From: Saprospiraceae bacterium
GTDB lineage: Bacteria > Bacteroidota > Bacteroidia > Chitinophagales > Saprospiraceae
Direction: 5' to 3'
DNA length: 64,000 nt
Assembly: GCA_016787575.1 (NCBI GenBank)
Contig: JAEUUO010000019.1
Span: 164,142 to 228,141, forward strand
Of the stretch, positions 37,527-50,100 are shown piece after piece. How positions within the stretch are numbered: position 1 is the first letter of the stretch; each line of letters opens with the position of its first letter. Both the position numbers and the translations under genes were made by a program. The notes beneath the pieces are model-generated. The model made no database searches. It was not told where the DNA came from and saw only the letters and a list, made by a program, of their open reading frames with translations.

Positions 37527-40500
37527 ATGTATAAAATTGTTGCATTCCTAACGGCTATGCTTGTGTTTATTAATGTTTATAGCCAAACAAATACATTTAA
37601 TTTATTGGATTTATCAAAGCCAGATGCTAATCAAAATTGGTATATACCTTCCAAATCTATATCAAATAAGACAGATATAGCTGCCAGTCTTACTGATTAT
37701 TTAAATCTTTCCGAAAACAATTCATTTAATGCAATTTCAAAAAAACTTGCAGCAGATCGTTGGACACATTCAAAATTTCAACAAGAGTATAATGGAATTA
37801 AAGTACTAGGAGCAACTATTTTGGTGCATGAATTTGAAGGACAAATTAGAAGTTTAAATGGAAGAAAAGAAGACATTAAAGACCTAGATACAAACCCAAA
37901 AATTAACACCCATGAATTAACTCAAATATGTATAAGTAAATTTCCTTCAATATTTACTCTGGATCCTGTTCCTGCTAATCATTTTAGCGAACCCGAGTTA
38001 ATTATCATGGATCGCTTGTATCCAAATCGATCCGGTGAATTTAAATTGGCATACAAAACGGATTATGACAACCACGATTTATTTGTAAATAGAAGATTTT
38101 ATATCGACGCAATTACAGGAGAACTGATTTTAACATATGACCTGATTCAGAGTTGTGTTGGAGGTAAAGGTATTGCTCAGACTTTGTATCATGGAGATCA
38201 AGAAATGGAATTGGAATTTATTGAAAATGCCTATCAATTGACAGACAACACAAGAGGAAATGGCATTCAGACTATTTCTGAATCTGGAAGAACCTATAAT
38301 GATAAAGATAATTATTGGGAAAAGGGATCTTTTGCTCAACGAAGAGGCGCATTGGATATCCAATTTGGTTCTCAGAAAACAATCGATTTTTACAAAAAAT
38401 ATTTTGACAGAGATGGAGTTGATGGAAAAAATCTTAAGCTGGTAAATAAACTGCGGGATTCTGTCTTTTTGGTAAATGCATTTTGGAATAACACCGGAAC
38501 TTTATTTGGAATTGGAGATTCGATTAATACAGGTCCAATCACATCGATTGATATCGTAGGGCATGAATTAACACATGGAGTGACTCAATTTACTTGCGGA
38601 CTTGAATATTTATATGAATCTGGTGCTTTAAATGAAGGATTGAGTGATATTTTTGGCAAATCCATTGAGCAAGAATATGACCCTGCAGGGTTTAATTGGT
38701 TATTGGGAGGCAGACCTTTTGTTAAAAAAGATACTGCTTTTAGAAACATGGCAGATCCCAACCATTACCGCAATCCTAAATTTTATAAAGGAAAATTCTG
38801 GATAAGTAATTCATCAGACAATGGTGGAGTGCATACCAACAGTGGTGTTATTAATTATTGGTTTTACATTCTTTGTGAAGGGGAAACTGGCACAAATGAA
38901 TCTGGGCAAACTTACTCAGTAGATAAATTGGGAATGATTCCCACACTTAAAATCTTGTACGATGCAATGGATAATTATCTGACATCAACCAGTTATTATT
39001 ATGATGTTAGAGAAGCAACTCTTTTAATTGCTGAAAAAAATTATGGCAAATGCTCCAAAGAATATATAAACATAGCAGAAGCTTGGAAAGCAGTTGGGGT
39101 AGGTAAAGGTGTAAACGAAAATGATGTTCAACTTGTAAATAACAAGATCCCGCAAGTTGCTTGTAAAGAAGGCCTATTTCCTGTTGAAATCAGACTTGTG
39201 AATTTAAGTTGTATTAACAGTATTCCAAAGGGAACCGATATGGTGTTTACTATCAGCGTTCCTCAAAAAAATAAAATTATTGAATACTATACGACGACTG
39301 AGGATATTTTACCAGGAGCGTCCTTTGTTTATGCTTTTGCAAATCCTGCAAGAATTGATAGAAACATAAGCATTACTGTAGAAGCATCCATTTCAAATGA
39401 CGTGGATACTTCGAATAACCGAACAACTATGGCTATTACCAAGAATGCTAATAGTGACCATGATTTTAGATCAGTGCAAATTCAAATAAACGGATCTTCT
39501 TGTGAAAATGGATTTTTAAGAGCTCGAGTCACTTCAAATTATACTGGATGCTCTCCGGTTCCAAAGGGAACAATAATGCAATTAAACCTTAGTTTTGACA
39601 ATCTGGTAATCACAAAGAAATTCACAACGACAACAACAATCTTTCCAGGAAATCAATATCAATCCCCTTTCTTTAATCTTGACAAGGTATTTAGTGGCTA
39701 TAAAAAAATATTGGGAGTTTTGGATTATGATAAAGATACGGTTGATACTAATAATTCAGCTTATTTTAATGCTGTATACATTAATAATGTTGGGTTTGGA
39801 TATTTGGAATCATTTTCAGGCAATGAGTTTGATTCAACCTTATTGGGCTTAAAAATCGATTCATTTCAAACTGTTAAAATTCAAAGTGATTTTATAAATT
39901 CTGAATCGATTGTATTTACGGGTGGAAACGTTTACAATGCAGCCAATAAATTTATTCCAACGAATGGAAATAATCTGGCTGATTTTATTTCAAGCAATCC
40001 AAAATTTACCAGTACTATTTATTTATGTGTTGATACTAAAGATTTGAGTAAGGCAAAAATATCATTTGATTACATTCAAAAATTGGGTTCAATACCGTAC
40101 GATTCTTTATTAAACAGTCAAACCTTTGCCGCGGGGTCGCGTGTTCAATTTAGAAATGAAACCGGAGGAATTATTGATATGCCCATCTATATACAAAATG
40201 CTTCCAGAGAAGCTGCTAATCAATATTTTGAACAAGATATTCCAATTAATGGAGGCGCAATTTCTATAGAAATTACCAATATTACTTTAAATGGTTTTGT
40301 GGATAGTATTACATCAAAGATTGACACAAGCTCAGATTTGATTATTTTAGATAATATTAAAATATTTAAGGAAACAGTTAAAACAACTGAGGATTTTAAT
40401 TTGAAACTATTGGTTGAGCCAAATCCATTTCACGACAAAGTAAGGCTGTTTGTTGAGCCGGCTTATGGAAAATTGCAATACTCAATAATTAATAGCATGG

Positions 40501-40637
40501 GTATGACCGTAAGCCAGGGCATATTTAATTCCGGTTGGAATGATTTGACAACCAGCGACCTTAGTCCTGGAAATTATATTTTAAGATGCTTAAATTCCGA
40601 AAACAAAATTATTTATTCGAGGTTGTTAAAGGATTAG
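37527..40637 (+). CDS. secreted M4-family (thermolysin-like) metalloprotease with T9SS sorting domain
   Basis: 1036 residues. A signal peptide (about 1-19) precedes an N-terminal propeptide with FTP/PepSY-like segments (about 30-215) that would keep the enzyme inactive. The catalytic domain has HELTH (H346, E347, H350) and the third ligand E370 in GALNEGLSD, 20 residues on as in thermolysin, and the GGVHTNSGV segment with the transition-state His. After the peptidase come two repeated Ig-like domains (about 548-640 and 645-755), a jelly-roll-like domain (about 757-950) and a T9SS sorting domain (about 955-1036). Expected location is the cell surface or medium; likely a scavenging or processing protease. 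Confidence 0.9.
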   Translation: MYKIVAFLTAMLVFINVYSQTNTFNLLDLSKPDANQNWYIPSKSISNKTDIAASLTDYLNLSENNSFNAISKKLAADRWTHSKFQQEYNGIKVLGATILVHEFEGQIRSLNGRKEDIKDLDTNPKINTHELTQICISKFPSIFTLDPVPANHFSEPELIIMDRLYPNRSGEFKLAYKTDYDNHDLFVNRRFYIDAITGELILTYDLIQSCVGGKGIAQTLYHGDQEMELEFIENAYQLTDNTRGNGIQTISESGRTYNDKDNYWEKGSFAQRRGALDIQFGSQKTIDFYKKYFDRDGVDGKNLKLVNKLRDSVFLVNAFWNNTGTLFGIGDSINTGPITSIDIVGHELTHGVTQFTCGLEYLYESGALNEGLSDIFGKSIEQEYDPAGFNWLLGGRPFVKKDTAFRNMADPNHYRNPKFYKGKFWISNSSDNGGVHTNSGVINYWFYILCEGETGTNESGQTYSVDKLGMIPTLKILYDAMDNYLTSTSYYYDVREATLLIAEKNYGKCSKEYINIAEAWKAVGVGKGVNENDVQLVNNKIPQVACKEGLFPVEIRLVNLSCINSIPKGTDMVFTISVPQKNKIIEYYTTTEDILPGASFVYAFANPARIDRNISITVEASISNDVDTSNNRTTMAITKNANSDHDFRSVQIQINGSSCENGFLRARVTSNYTGCSPVPKGTIMQLNLSFDNLVITKKFTTTTTIFPGNQYQSPFFNLDKVFSGYKKILGVLDYDKDTVDTNNSAYFNAVYINNVGFGYLESFSGNEFDSTLLGLKIDSFQTVKIQSDFINSESIVFTGGNVYNAANKFIPTNGNNLADFISSNPKFTSTIYLCVDTKDLSKAKISFDYIQKLGSIPYDSLLNSQTFAAGSRVQFRNETGGIIDMPIYIQNASREAANQYFEQDIPINGGAISIEITNITLNGFVDSITSKIDTSSDLIILDNIKIFKETVKTTEDFNLKLLVEPNPFHDKVRLFVEPAYGKLQYSIINSMGMTVSQGIFNSGWNDLTTSDLSPGNYILRCLNSENKIIYSRLLKD

Positions 40638-42568
<1,931 letters not shown>

Positions 42569-42572
42569 TCGA

Positions 42573-43106
42573 TTGAAAAAAAAATCACTGCTGGACTTAA
42601 AAAGGCTGGAATTGACTGAATTCCGTACCATTCCAAAGCGTTCAATCATTTTGTTTGCTGATCAAATTCGCTCTGGACATAATATTGGATCACTTTTTAG
42701 AATAGCAGATTCATTTTTATTGGAGTCCATTTTATTAAGTGAATACTGCGTCAAACCGCCACACCCCGAAATTGAAAAGGCTGCTATTGGAAGCACCAAC
42801 AGTGTAACTTGGCTTTCTGTTCCTAATTCAATCGAATGTCTTATTGAATTGCAGCAACAAGGATATCAATTAATTGGAATTGAACAAACAGATCAAAGCT
42901 TTTCACTTGATCAATTTAAAGTTGATTTAAATGCAAAATATATTTTGATTTTTGGAAATGAAATCAATGGTATCAATCAAAATATACTGGATAGGGTGGA
43001 CGCGTGTATCGAAATTCCTCAATTTGGTACCAAACACAGTTTAAATGTAAGTGTTGCAGCTGGAATTGTGGTTTGGCATTTTATAGCCCCTTCTTTACTA
43101 AAGTAA
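42573..43106 (+). CDS. SpoU/TrmH-family RNA 2'-O-methyltransferase
   Basis: 177-residue SPOUT methyltransferase. The three SpoU motifs are visible: SGHNIGSLFRIADSF (about 34-48), LIFGNEINGI (about 129-138) and HSLNVSVAAGIVVW at the C-terminus, which form the trefoil knot and SAM site. The target RNA cannot be told from sequence. The start is a TTG at 42573, 4 bases after the pyrG stop; the frame has no ATG that keeps motif 1. It is convergent with the next gene (3-base gap). Confidence 0.85.
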   Translation: MKKKSLLDLKRLELTEFRTIPKRSIILFADQIRSGHNIGSLFRIADSFLLESILLSEYCVKPPHPEIEKAAIGSTNSVTWLSVPNSIECLIELQQQGYQLIGIEQTDQSFSLDQFKVDLNAKYILIFGNEINGINQNILDRVDACIEIPQFGTKHSLNVSVAAGIVVWHFIAPSLLK

Positions 43107-43109
43107 AGT

Positions 43110-43760
43110 TTAGAGATAAGATCCTTTTAGTAATTCGTCGCTTTTTTTACTTTGAATTATAAATAGATTATAAAGCATTAAGCCTAAGTTTCTAAATGCG
43201 TTTAATTCATTTTTATCTATCAATTTACTTTGATGGTACAAAATAAAATAATAATTCATAGCTTCCATATTGAAAGCATTCTGTGTTGTAAGCAGCTTTA
43301 ATAGCTCATCCGAAAAATAAAAACGAATAACTGCCTCATATTCACCTTCTAAATGATACTTTTCCGAATATTCAGGGAAATTTGCAAAATCAATATCTTT
43401 AAAGCCTAAAATAGCCATTAAATTTGTAAAAAAGGTTTCAGGCTTTTGTACAAATTGAGGCAAGGAAAGTTGTTTTGAATTAACAAAAAAGACAGTTTGA
43501 TCAAATCGTACAGAAGATTTACCAGTTGAAACAATGTATTGATAATCAAATAGATAATTTTCAGAATCGATAGAACGCTCCTGAATCACATTAGTGATTT
43601 TTTGGGAACTTCCAAACTTAAATAGTTTAAAATCACTAAGTTGTTTTACCAGCCCTAAATCGTGCTCAAAATCGTATTTTAGACTTAATTGGCTAGCAAG
43701 CACTTGAAAATAGGCACTTCGTTGTTTTTCATCCCCAAATAATTTATTCAGAAATCCCAT
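43110..43760 (-). CDS. conserved hypothetical cytoplasmic protein
   Basis: 216 residues with no signal peptide or membrane helix. I do not recognise the family. It opens MGFLNKLFGD, then an alpha/beta region with LFDYQYIVSTG and VRFDQTVFFVNS, and a helical C-terminus. It overlaps the 3' end of lpxB by 17 bases, so it is translated from the lpxB transcript, but a role in lipid A synthesis is not implied by its sequence. Confidence 0.7.
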   Translation of the reverse strand: MGFLNKLFGDEKQRSAYFQVLASQLSLKYDFEHDLGLVKQLSDFKLFKFGSSQKITNVIQERSIDSENYLFDYQYIVSTGKSSVRFDQTVFFVNSKQLSLPQFVQKPETFFTNLMAILGFKDIDFANFPEYSEKYHLEGEYEAVIRFYFSDELLKLLTTQNAFNMEAMNYYFILYHQSKLIDKNELNAFRNLGLMLYNLFIIQSKKSDELLKGSYL

Positions 43761-44886
43761 GCATTATGGTTTGTAAATCATTTAATATATGTTGCGCTAC
43801 ATGATTATAACAATCTTTGCCCTCCAATAAATGTTTTAATTGTTTTAAATCTGATTTCATCTTAAGTCTGACAGCTGGATCTTTTAAATAATTTAATTGC
43901 TTTTTTATAGCAACAGAATTGCAATTACTTTGAATCAATTCAGGAACAATATTCGCATCAGCAATAAGATTCACCAAACTAATATACTTAACTTTAATTA
44001 ATTTCTTTGCAAGATAATAGGACATTTCATTTCCCTTATAGCAAACAATCTCTGGAACCCCAAACAAGGCAGTTTCCAATGTGGCCGTCCCAGAAGTGAC
44101 TAAAGCATGATGCGCTTGATATAGAATATTATAAGTATCATTATAAACGAGTGTTGCTTTGATGTTTGAATTACGAAGGTGTGTTTCATACAATATTTTG
44201 TGTTGAGTTAGACCTGCAATTACAATTTGATAATTACTTTCATCACGAACAGCATCCAAAAATACCGGTAACATTGAGTTTATTTCCTGAGCTCTGCTTC
44301 CGGGAAGTATTGCTAATATTGATTGATTTGATAAATTATTTTCTGTTCTGAAATCAGGATTAAATTTAAAATTATTTATTCTTTCGACTAAGGGGTGCCC
44401 ATAATAATGGGCATCGATGCCATTTTTTTTAAAATAGGGGAGTTCAAAGGGAAGTATAACGTATAAATTTCGTACAAATTTTTTTAAAATCTTTATTCGG
44501 CTTTCTTTCCAAGCCCACACTTGAGGTGCAATGTAATAATACACAGGAATTTTATGCGCAAATGCCCAGGCAGCCATTCTTAAATTAAAACCAGGATAAT
44601 CAATTAAAATCAGACAATCCGGTTTCCAATCAAGCAGAATTTTTTTAGTTGTCCTGAAAAGTCCTAAAATTTTACCTAGATTTTTCAACACTTCAGAAAA
44701 GCCCATGAAGTTTGTCTTTTCATAGCGGATGTCAATTTGAGTTCCTGCAGCCTGCAGTTGATCTCCACCCCAACCTCGAACTATTATTTGTGGATTTAAT
44801 TCTTTAAATCTATTTACCAACGCTGCTCCATGCAGATCACCCGATGCTTCACCGGCAATAATATAGATTTTTATATTTCTGCTCAT
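43744..44886 (-). CDS. lpxB: lipid-A-disaccharide synthase
   Basis: Condenses UDP-2,3-diacylglucosamine with lipid X to form the lipid A disaccharide on the inner face of the inner membrane; 380 residues. Signatures: IIAGEASGDLHGA at 9-21, NFMGFSEVLK, YYIAPQVWAWKESRI, LPGSRAQEI, TSGTATLETALFG and VPEIVCYKG. It starts at an ATG that overlaps the upstream stop by 4 bases (ATGA) and overlaps the next gene by 17. Shows the organism makes LPS or lipooligosaccharide, consistent with the LptF/G permease. Confidence 0.95.
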   Translation of the reverse strand: MSRNIKIYIIAGEASGDLHGAALVNRFKELNPQIIVRGWGGDQLQAAGTQIDIRYEKTNFMGFSEVLKNLGKILGLFRTTKKILLDWKPDCLILIDYPGFNLRMAAWAFAHKIPVYYYIAPQVWAWKESRIKILKKFVRNLYVILPFELPYFKKNGIDAHYYGHPLVERINNFKFNPDFRTENNLSNQSILAILPGSRAQEINSMLPVFLDAVRDESNYQIVIAGLTQHKILYETHLRNSNIKATLVYNDTYNILYQAHHALVTSGTATLETALFGVPEIVCYKGNEMSYYLAKKLIKVKYISLVNLIADANIVPELIQSNCNSVAIKKQLNYLKDPAVRLKMKSDLKQLKHLLEGKDCYNHVAQHILNDLQTIMHGISE

Positions 44887-45194
44887 TGCAATAAATCAAA
44901 ACCATAGAAATACATCCACAAAACTACATATATTAAAGTGGGAAAAACAATGCCACGCATAGCATCTAAAAATAATTTACGATTAAAAATTTGCAATGGA
45001 ATTACATTGCAAATTATTGCAATCAATGCAATAGTTCGTTCACGAAAATTGCCAGTCATACCAGCAGGATTAAAAATTCCCCATTGATCTAATTGATCAT
45101 AAATTACTAGCAAAATGCCATAGGATGCAAAAGGCACACACAAACCTATTAGTATGCCAATAAATACTTTGTCGTAATTTTTATTAATATGCAT
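44883..45194 (-). CDS. small membrane protein of unknown function
   Basis: 103 residues with probably three hydrophobic helices (about 10-32, 52-69, 80-100). The loop GIFNPAGMTGNFRERTIAL between the first two is conserved-looking and polar. The family is not recognised. Position between surE and lpxB, with a 4-base ATGA overlap to lpxB, implies co-translation. Confidence 0.7.
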   Translation of the reverse strand: MHINKNYDKVFIGILIGLCVPFASYGILLVIYDQLDQWGIFNPAGMTGNFRERTIALIAIICNVIPLQIFNRKLFLDAMRGIVFPTLIYVVLWMYFYGFDLLQ

Positions 45195-45234
45195 TCTTTG
45201 TTATTTGATTTATTTAAAATAATATACATTCCAA

Positions 45235-46008
45235 TTACAAGGTTTCAAAATATTTATTGGTTTGGATGGCTTTATAAACTGTTAAATCATGACCGGAAGG
45301 AACTACGCTTATGAATCCATTTTCCAATGCCCAAATATCTGAATCTGTTCCCGAGTCAGAGGAAACGAATTTTCCTGTTAACCAGTAGTATGGTTCGTTT
45401 CTAGGATCTTTTGCTTCCATAAATTCCTCATCCCACCTGCCTTCTGCTTGCTTACAGACTTTGATTCCTTTAATTTCATTTTTCTTTAATTTGGGAATGT
45501 TTACATTTAGCAAATTACAATTGTTTATTCCAATTGATAGGGCTTTTTCAATAATTGCAGAAACAAATTCAGTTGATGCCTCAAAATCAGCTTCAAAAGA
45601 ATAATCCAACAATGAAAATCCAATAGATGGTATATTTTCCAGGGAGGCTTCCATAGCGGCAGACATCGTGCCTGAGTAAATTATATTAATGGATGCATTT
45701 GATCCATGATTAATTCCCGAAAGACAAATATCAATAGGCCTGTTTTTTAAAATTACATTTTTAGCCAATTTTACGCAATCTACAGGTGTTCCGGAACATT
45801 CATATGCATCCATATTGGGAAAGGTATGGATTCTATTCAATCGGATTGGTTGATTTATGGTTATGGCATGACCCATTCCGGATTGAGGACTGTTTGGGGC
45901 GACGATCACGACATCCCCAAACTGAGAAGCGGTTCTAGCTAGAGAAGCCAGTCCTGGCGCAAAAATACCGTCATCATTGGTTACGAGGATTAATTTATTT
46001 GTTTTCAT
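45235..46008 (-). CDS. surE: 5'-nucleotidase SurE
   Basis: Metal-dependent nucleoside monophosphate phosphatase, 257 residues. The N-terminal metal site is LVTNDDG (about residues 8-14), with PNSPQSGMGHAIT, CSGTPVDCVKLA and the SGINHGSNASINIIYSGTMSAAMEA-type loop. It acts in the cytoplasm on nucleotide or polyphosphate pools. It is first in a four-gene minus-strand group with lpxB, 40 bases before the small membrane protein, and divergent from holA. Confidence 0.94.
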   Translation of the reverse strand: MKTNKLILVTNDDGIFAPGLASLARTASQFGDVVIVAPNSPQSGMGHAITINQPIRLNRIHTFPNMDAYECSGTPVDCVKLAKNVILKNRPIDICLSGINHGSNASINIIYSGTMSAAMEASLENIPSIGFSLLDYSFEADFEASTEFVSAIIEKALSIGINNCNLLNVNIPKLKKNEIKGIKVCKQAEGRWDEEFMEAKDPRNEPYYWLTGKFVSSDSGTDSDIWALENGFISVVPSGHDLTVYKAIQTNKYFETL

Positions 46009-46130
46009 ACTTGCACAATCAGGCTTAAAGATAAGAAGGCCTGTTTAAGCTTTTTAGAAATTAGAAAATAAGCTTGTATATAACAAAATTAAGGAGTCCA
46101 GCAATTAACTTTACAGACAGATTTGATGAA

Positions 46131-47135
46131 ATGGAATGGAAAGAGTTGCTTAATGAGTTGACCGGCAATCAATTAAAGCCGATCTATTTGGTGAGTTCTG
46201 AAGAACTATTCTTTATTGACAAATTAATCCATTTGGCAAGTAACAAATTACTTCCTAAAGAGCAATTGGATTTCAATTTGGCTTCCTTGTATGGTAAAGA
46301 AACTAACATTAAAAATATATTGGATCTGGCTAGAGAATTTCCTTTTATGGGTGAACGGAAAATCATACTAGTCAGAGAAGCCCAGGATATTAAGGATTGG
46401 GATTTGTTATCGGCATATATAAAAAAACCAAATCCTTCAACAGTGTTAATTATCCTTTTTACTAAAAAACCGGATGGAAGGGCTTCGTGGGTCAAGCTTG
46501 CAAAAGAATCCGGATACTGGCATGAATGGAAGTCTATTCCAGATTACCAATTGCCAAGCTTTTTAGCGGACTTGTCTCAGGAAATGAACCTTAAAATGGA
46601 TGAACATGCTCAGGCATTATTATTGGAATATGTTGGGAATGATTTATCAACGATCTCGAATGAATTGGAGAAATTAAAATTAAATGTAGCAGAAGGTTTT
46701 AAAATTGGAAAAATAGAAATTGAAAAATATATTGGAGTCAGCAAAGAATTCAATGTATTTGAATTGCAAAAAGCTTTAAGCATTAAAGATAAAACAAAAA
46801 GTTTTAGAATCTTTAATAACTTGGCAATCCATTCTAAATCAAATCCAATCATTGCTACCATTGCTTCTCTTTTTAATCATTTTAATAGAATTTGGCTGAC
46901 CAAGGTAAATTTAACTAAATCGGATGATGAATTGAGTAAATTATTAAAGCTTCCTTTTAAAACATTTGTAAAAGAATACAGAGAAGCTTCTTCAAATTAT
47001 TCGTTACATGAAATAGAGCGTGTTTTTGCTTTTTTAAATGAATATGATTTAAAATCAAAAGGCTTATTCAATCAATCAACAACAGAAAGAGAGTTATATA
47101 TAGAAATAGCTCTTCACTTTAACAGACTAAATTAG
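46131..47135 (+). CDS. holA: DNA polymerase III delta subunit
   Basis: Clamp-loader subunit that opens the beta sliding clamp; 334 residues from the ATG at 46131. Domain I: PIYLVSSEELFFIDKLI, FPFMGERKIILVREAQ, SVLIILF-like strand and LFTKKPDGR. Then ALLLEYVGNDLSTISNELEKL, a conserved delta segment, IEKYIGVSKEFNVFELQKAL and a C-terminal helical bundle. A TTG at 46074 would add 19 residues; the ATG is preferred because the family starts close to the KPIYLV strand. It is divergent from surE and 5 bases from the A2M gene. Confidence 0.92.
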   Translation: MEWKELLNELTGNQLKPIYLVSSEELFFIDKLIHLASNKLLPKEQLDFNLASLYGKETNIKNILDLAREFPFMGERKIILVREAQDIKDWDLLSAYIKKPNPSTVLIILFTKKPDGRASWVKLAKESGYWHEWKSIPDYQLPSFLADLSQEMNLKMDEHAQALLLEYVGNDLSTISNELEKLKLNVAEGFKIGKIEIEKYIGVSKEFNVFELQKALSIKDKTKSFRIFNNLAIHSKSNPIIATIASLFNHFNRIWLTKVNLTKSDDELSKLLKLPFKTFVKEYREASSNYSLHEIERVFAFLNEYDLKSKGLFNQSTTERELYIEIALHFNRLN

Positions 47136-47140
47136 TTTAT

Positions 47141-50100
47141 ATGAAAATATTTATGAATTGGGTTACTTTGCTTTTAGCATTTATGCTGTTTTCAGAATGC
47201 TCAAAAAAATCATCCGTGAGTATTCAAAATAACCCAGAAGCTTATAAAAACTATATTTTGGCTTATACAGCAGGAATGCTCAAGCGAAATGAAAACATTA
47301 GAATAGAATTTACAAAGCCTGTCATTGTGTCTGATAAAATTAATCAAGACGTAGACCCAACATGGTATAAAATTACGCCTTCACTAAAGGGATCATGTGT
47401 CTGGACGTCCCTTACTTCATTGGAGTTTACACCAGATAAAAGTGAAATTAAAGGCAATCAAGAATTTACATTTACACTTGATTTAAGTCACCTTTTTCCG
47501 GAAGTTGAAAAAGCCATCAGGCTTATTGAGATTCCCTTTAGCTATGTCCCAATAAGCTTAAACTATTCCTGGTTATTTCCTAGACCTGAACCTGTCGAAA
47601 ACAACGCAATGTTTCTTACTGGTAAAATTGAATCAAATGATCGCTTGGATCCTTCCTTATTAATGGAATCCTTAAAAGCTACTGTAGGGCCTGACAATTT
47701 AGAATTGAAAACAGAGATTACAGCAGACCCTTCAAATCCATTGATGTATGATATTGTAATTCGACATATTCCAAGATCATCTAAATCTACTGATTTAATT
47801 TTAAAGTGGCATGAATCGGTAAACAATAACAATTCGAAGTTTGAAAGTGCTAAGTATAAAATACCAGGTATTGATGACTTTGAAATAACAGGAGTTGATG
47901 AAACAGATTTGAATGAAAATTTGTTAACTGTCTATTTTTCAAATTTTTTAAACGCCTCACAAGATATTCGTGGATTAATTCACATAAAAGGAGATTCCAT
48001 AAACTTGGAACTAATTAAAGAAAAGGACTTTATACAAGTTAAATTACCGGATAGTTGGCAAAAAAGTGACGCAATTTTAATCGTTGATAAAGAAATAATA
48101 TCCGAAAATAACAAAAAGCTAAATTCAGATTTTGAATTTCACTTTCAGGTTAAGCCAAATGCTCCACAAGTTCGTTTTGTATCAAAAGGTTCCATTTTGC
48201 CTTATACGAAAGACATCGTTTTGCCATTTGAAGCAATTAACTTACATACCATAGAAGTAGAAGTTTTTAAAACGTATACCAACAATGTTTTGTATAGCTT
48301 TCATTTAGGATTTGACAATGAGTATAGTTCTTACAATTTAGTTAGGCTTGGAAAAGTAATAAAACAAAAAATAATTAACCTTTCTGAACTAGCTCCCGGA
48401 AATAATGAAAAGGATTGGAAAAGATATGGATTGGATTTAAGTGAGTTAATTGAAAGCGAACCGGGTGCATATTATCAAGTACGAATTGTTTTTAAGCCTT
48501 CATATAGTAATTATTATTGCGATAAGGAGAAACCTGAAATCCCAGAAGATTTTTACCAAAATGAAACCGGAGACCCTAATATTAAATCATTATGGAGAGA
48601 TTATCCCTATTGGCATTACAGTTCAGATGAAACAGAAAATGCCTACGACGTTAACAATCCATGCAATATAGAATATTATAGCAAAGAACATTTTGCTACT
48701 ACTTCTTTTTTTGCATCCAATATAGCCCTTTCAGTAAAAGCAGGTAATGACCCAGGCCAAACATCTGCGTTTGTTTTTGATATCATCGATGGATTGCCAG
48801 TTAAAGGTGCGGAAATTCAATATTTTGATGCCCAATTGCAGGAAATTAGCAAGTTAAAAACAGATGGCAATGGATTGGCCATAACTGCGATTAACACACT
48901 TCCTTCCTTTGTAATGGCAAAATACAAAGATCACTATGCTTATTTAAAAATTAATGAAAATCGTTCTCTTTCGCAAACTGAATTTGACATAAGTGGTACC
49001 AAAGTTCAAGATGGTTTGAAGGCATCCATATATACCGAAAGAGGAGTTTGGAGGCCCGGAGATACAGTATATTTAAATGCTATAATCCATGATATCCAAA
49101 AAGAATTGCCGGAGCAATTTCCTGTAGAACTTAGCCTAAGCAATCCAAAAGGACAAAAAGTTTTTAAAGAAATCAAATCGAGTCATTTAATGGGATTGTA
49201 TTCCTATACAATTCCAATTCAATCAAATGCTATTACAGGTCTGTATTTAGCAACAATAAAAGCAGGACCTTCTGTTTTTGAAAAAAATATATTAATAGAA
49301 ACGATTAAACCCAATCGATATAAAGTTGAATGGCCAGGAATTGAATCAAATGGTCTGGATAACGTTAAAAATAAAACTACTTTGCGAGCATCCTGGTTAC
49401 ATGGAGCACCTGCAAATGGAGCATTTGCAAATGTGAAATGGAAATACCAGCTGATTTCCCCTGATTTTCAAAAATATAAAGAATTCCAATTTGTTGATCC
49501 GGTATCCTCCCGAGTATCTGGCGAATTAGAATTGTACAATTCCAATTTAAATGAAAGTGGATTGGCAGATATTAAATTGCCTGAATGGAAGAATAGCAGC
49601 AATACCGGCAAATTAAAAATTAATTTAATTACAAAAATTAGTGACAATAGCGGTGAAATCAGCACAGACTATTATGAAGCACAAGTTTCTCCTATTAAAG
49701 AATTAGTCGGAATTAAGTTACCTTCAGATGCACAATTCAAGTATCTTGAAAGCGGAATAGAGCAAGAAGTTAAAGTTATTGCCATTGACTCAGATGGTAA
49801 ACCTATAGCAAATCGCAAAATTGGAATTGAATTATTTAAAGTAGAATATCAATGGTGGTATGAATTGAGAAACGGAAACACCGGAGAATATCAGAACAGT
49901 AACTTTAAGGAACGAGCTTTGGAATCGACACTAACAACTGATAACAACGGATTGGCTACTTTGAAAATGAAACTTGATGAATACAATAGATATTACATTC
50001 GGGCTAAAAATTTATCGAGTGGGTATTTGACTGGTGATTTTTTTTATACTGGCTATGGATACAATTCAGATCAAAAAGAGTTTGTAAATATTTTATCATT

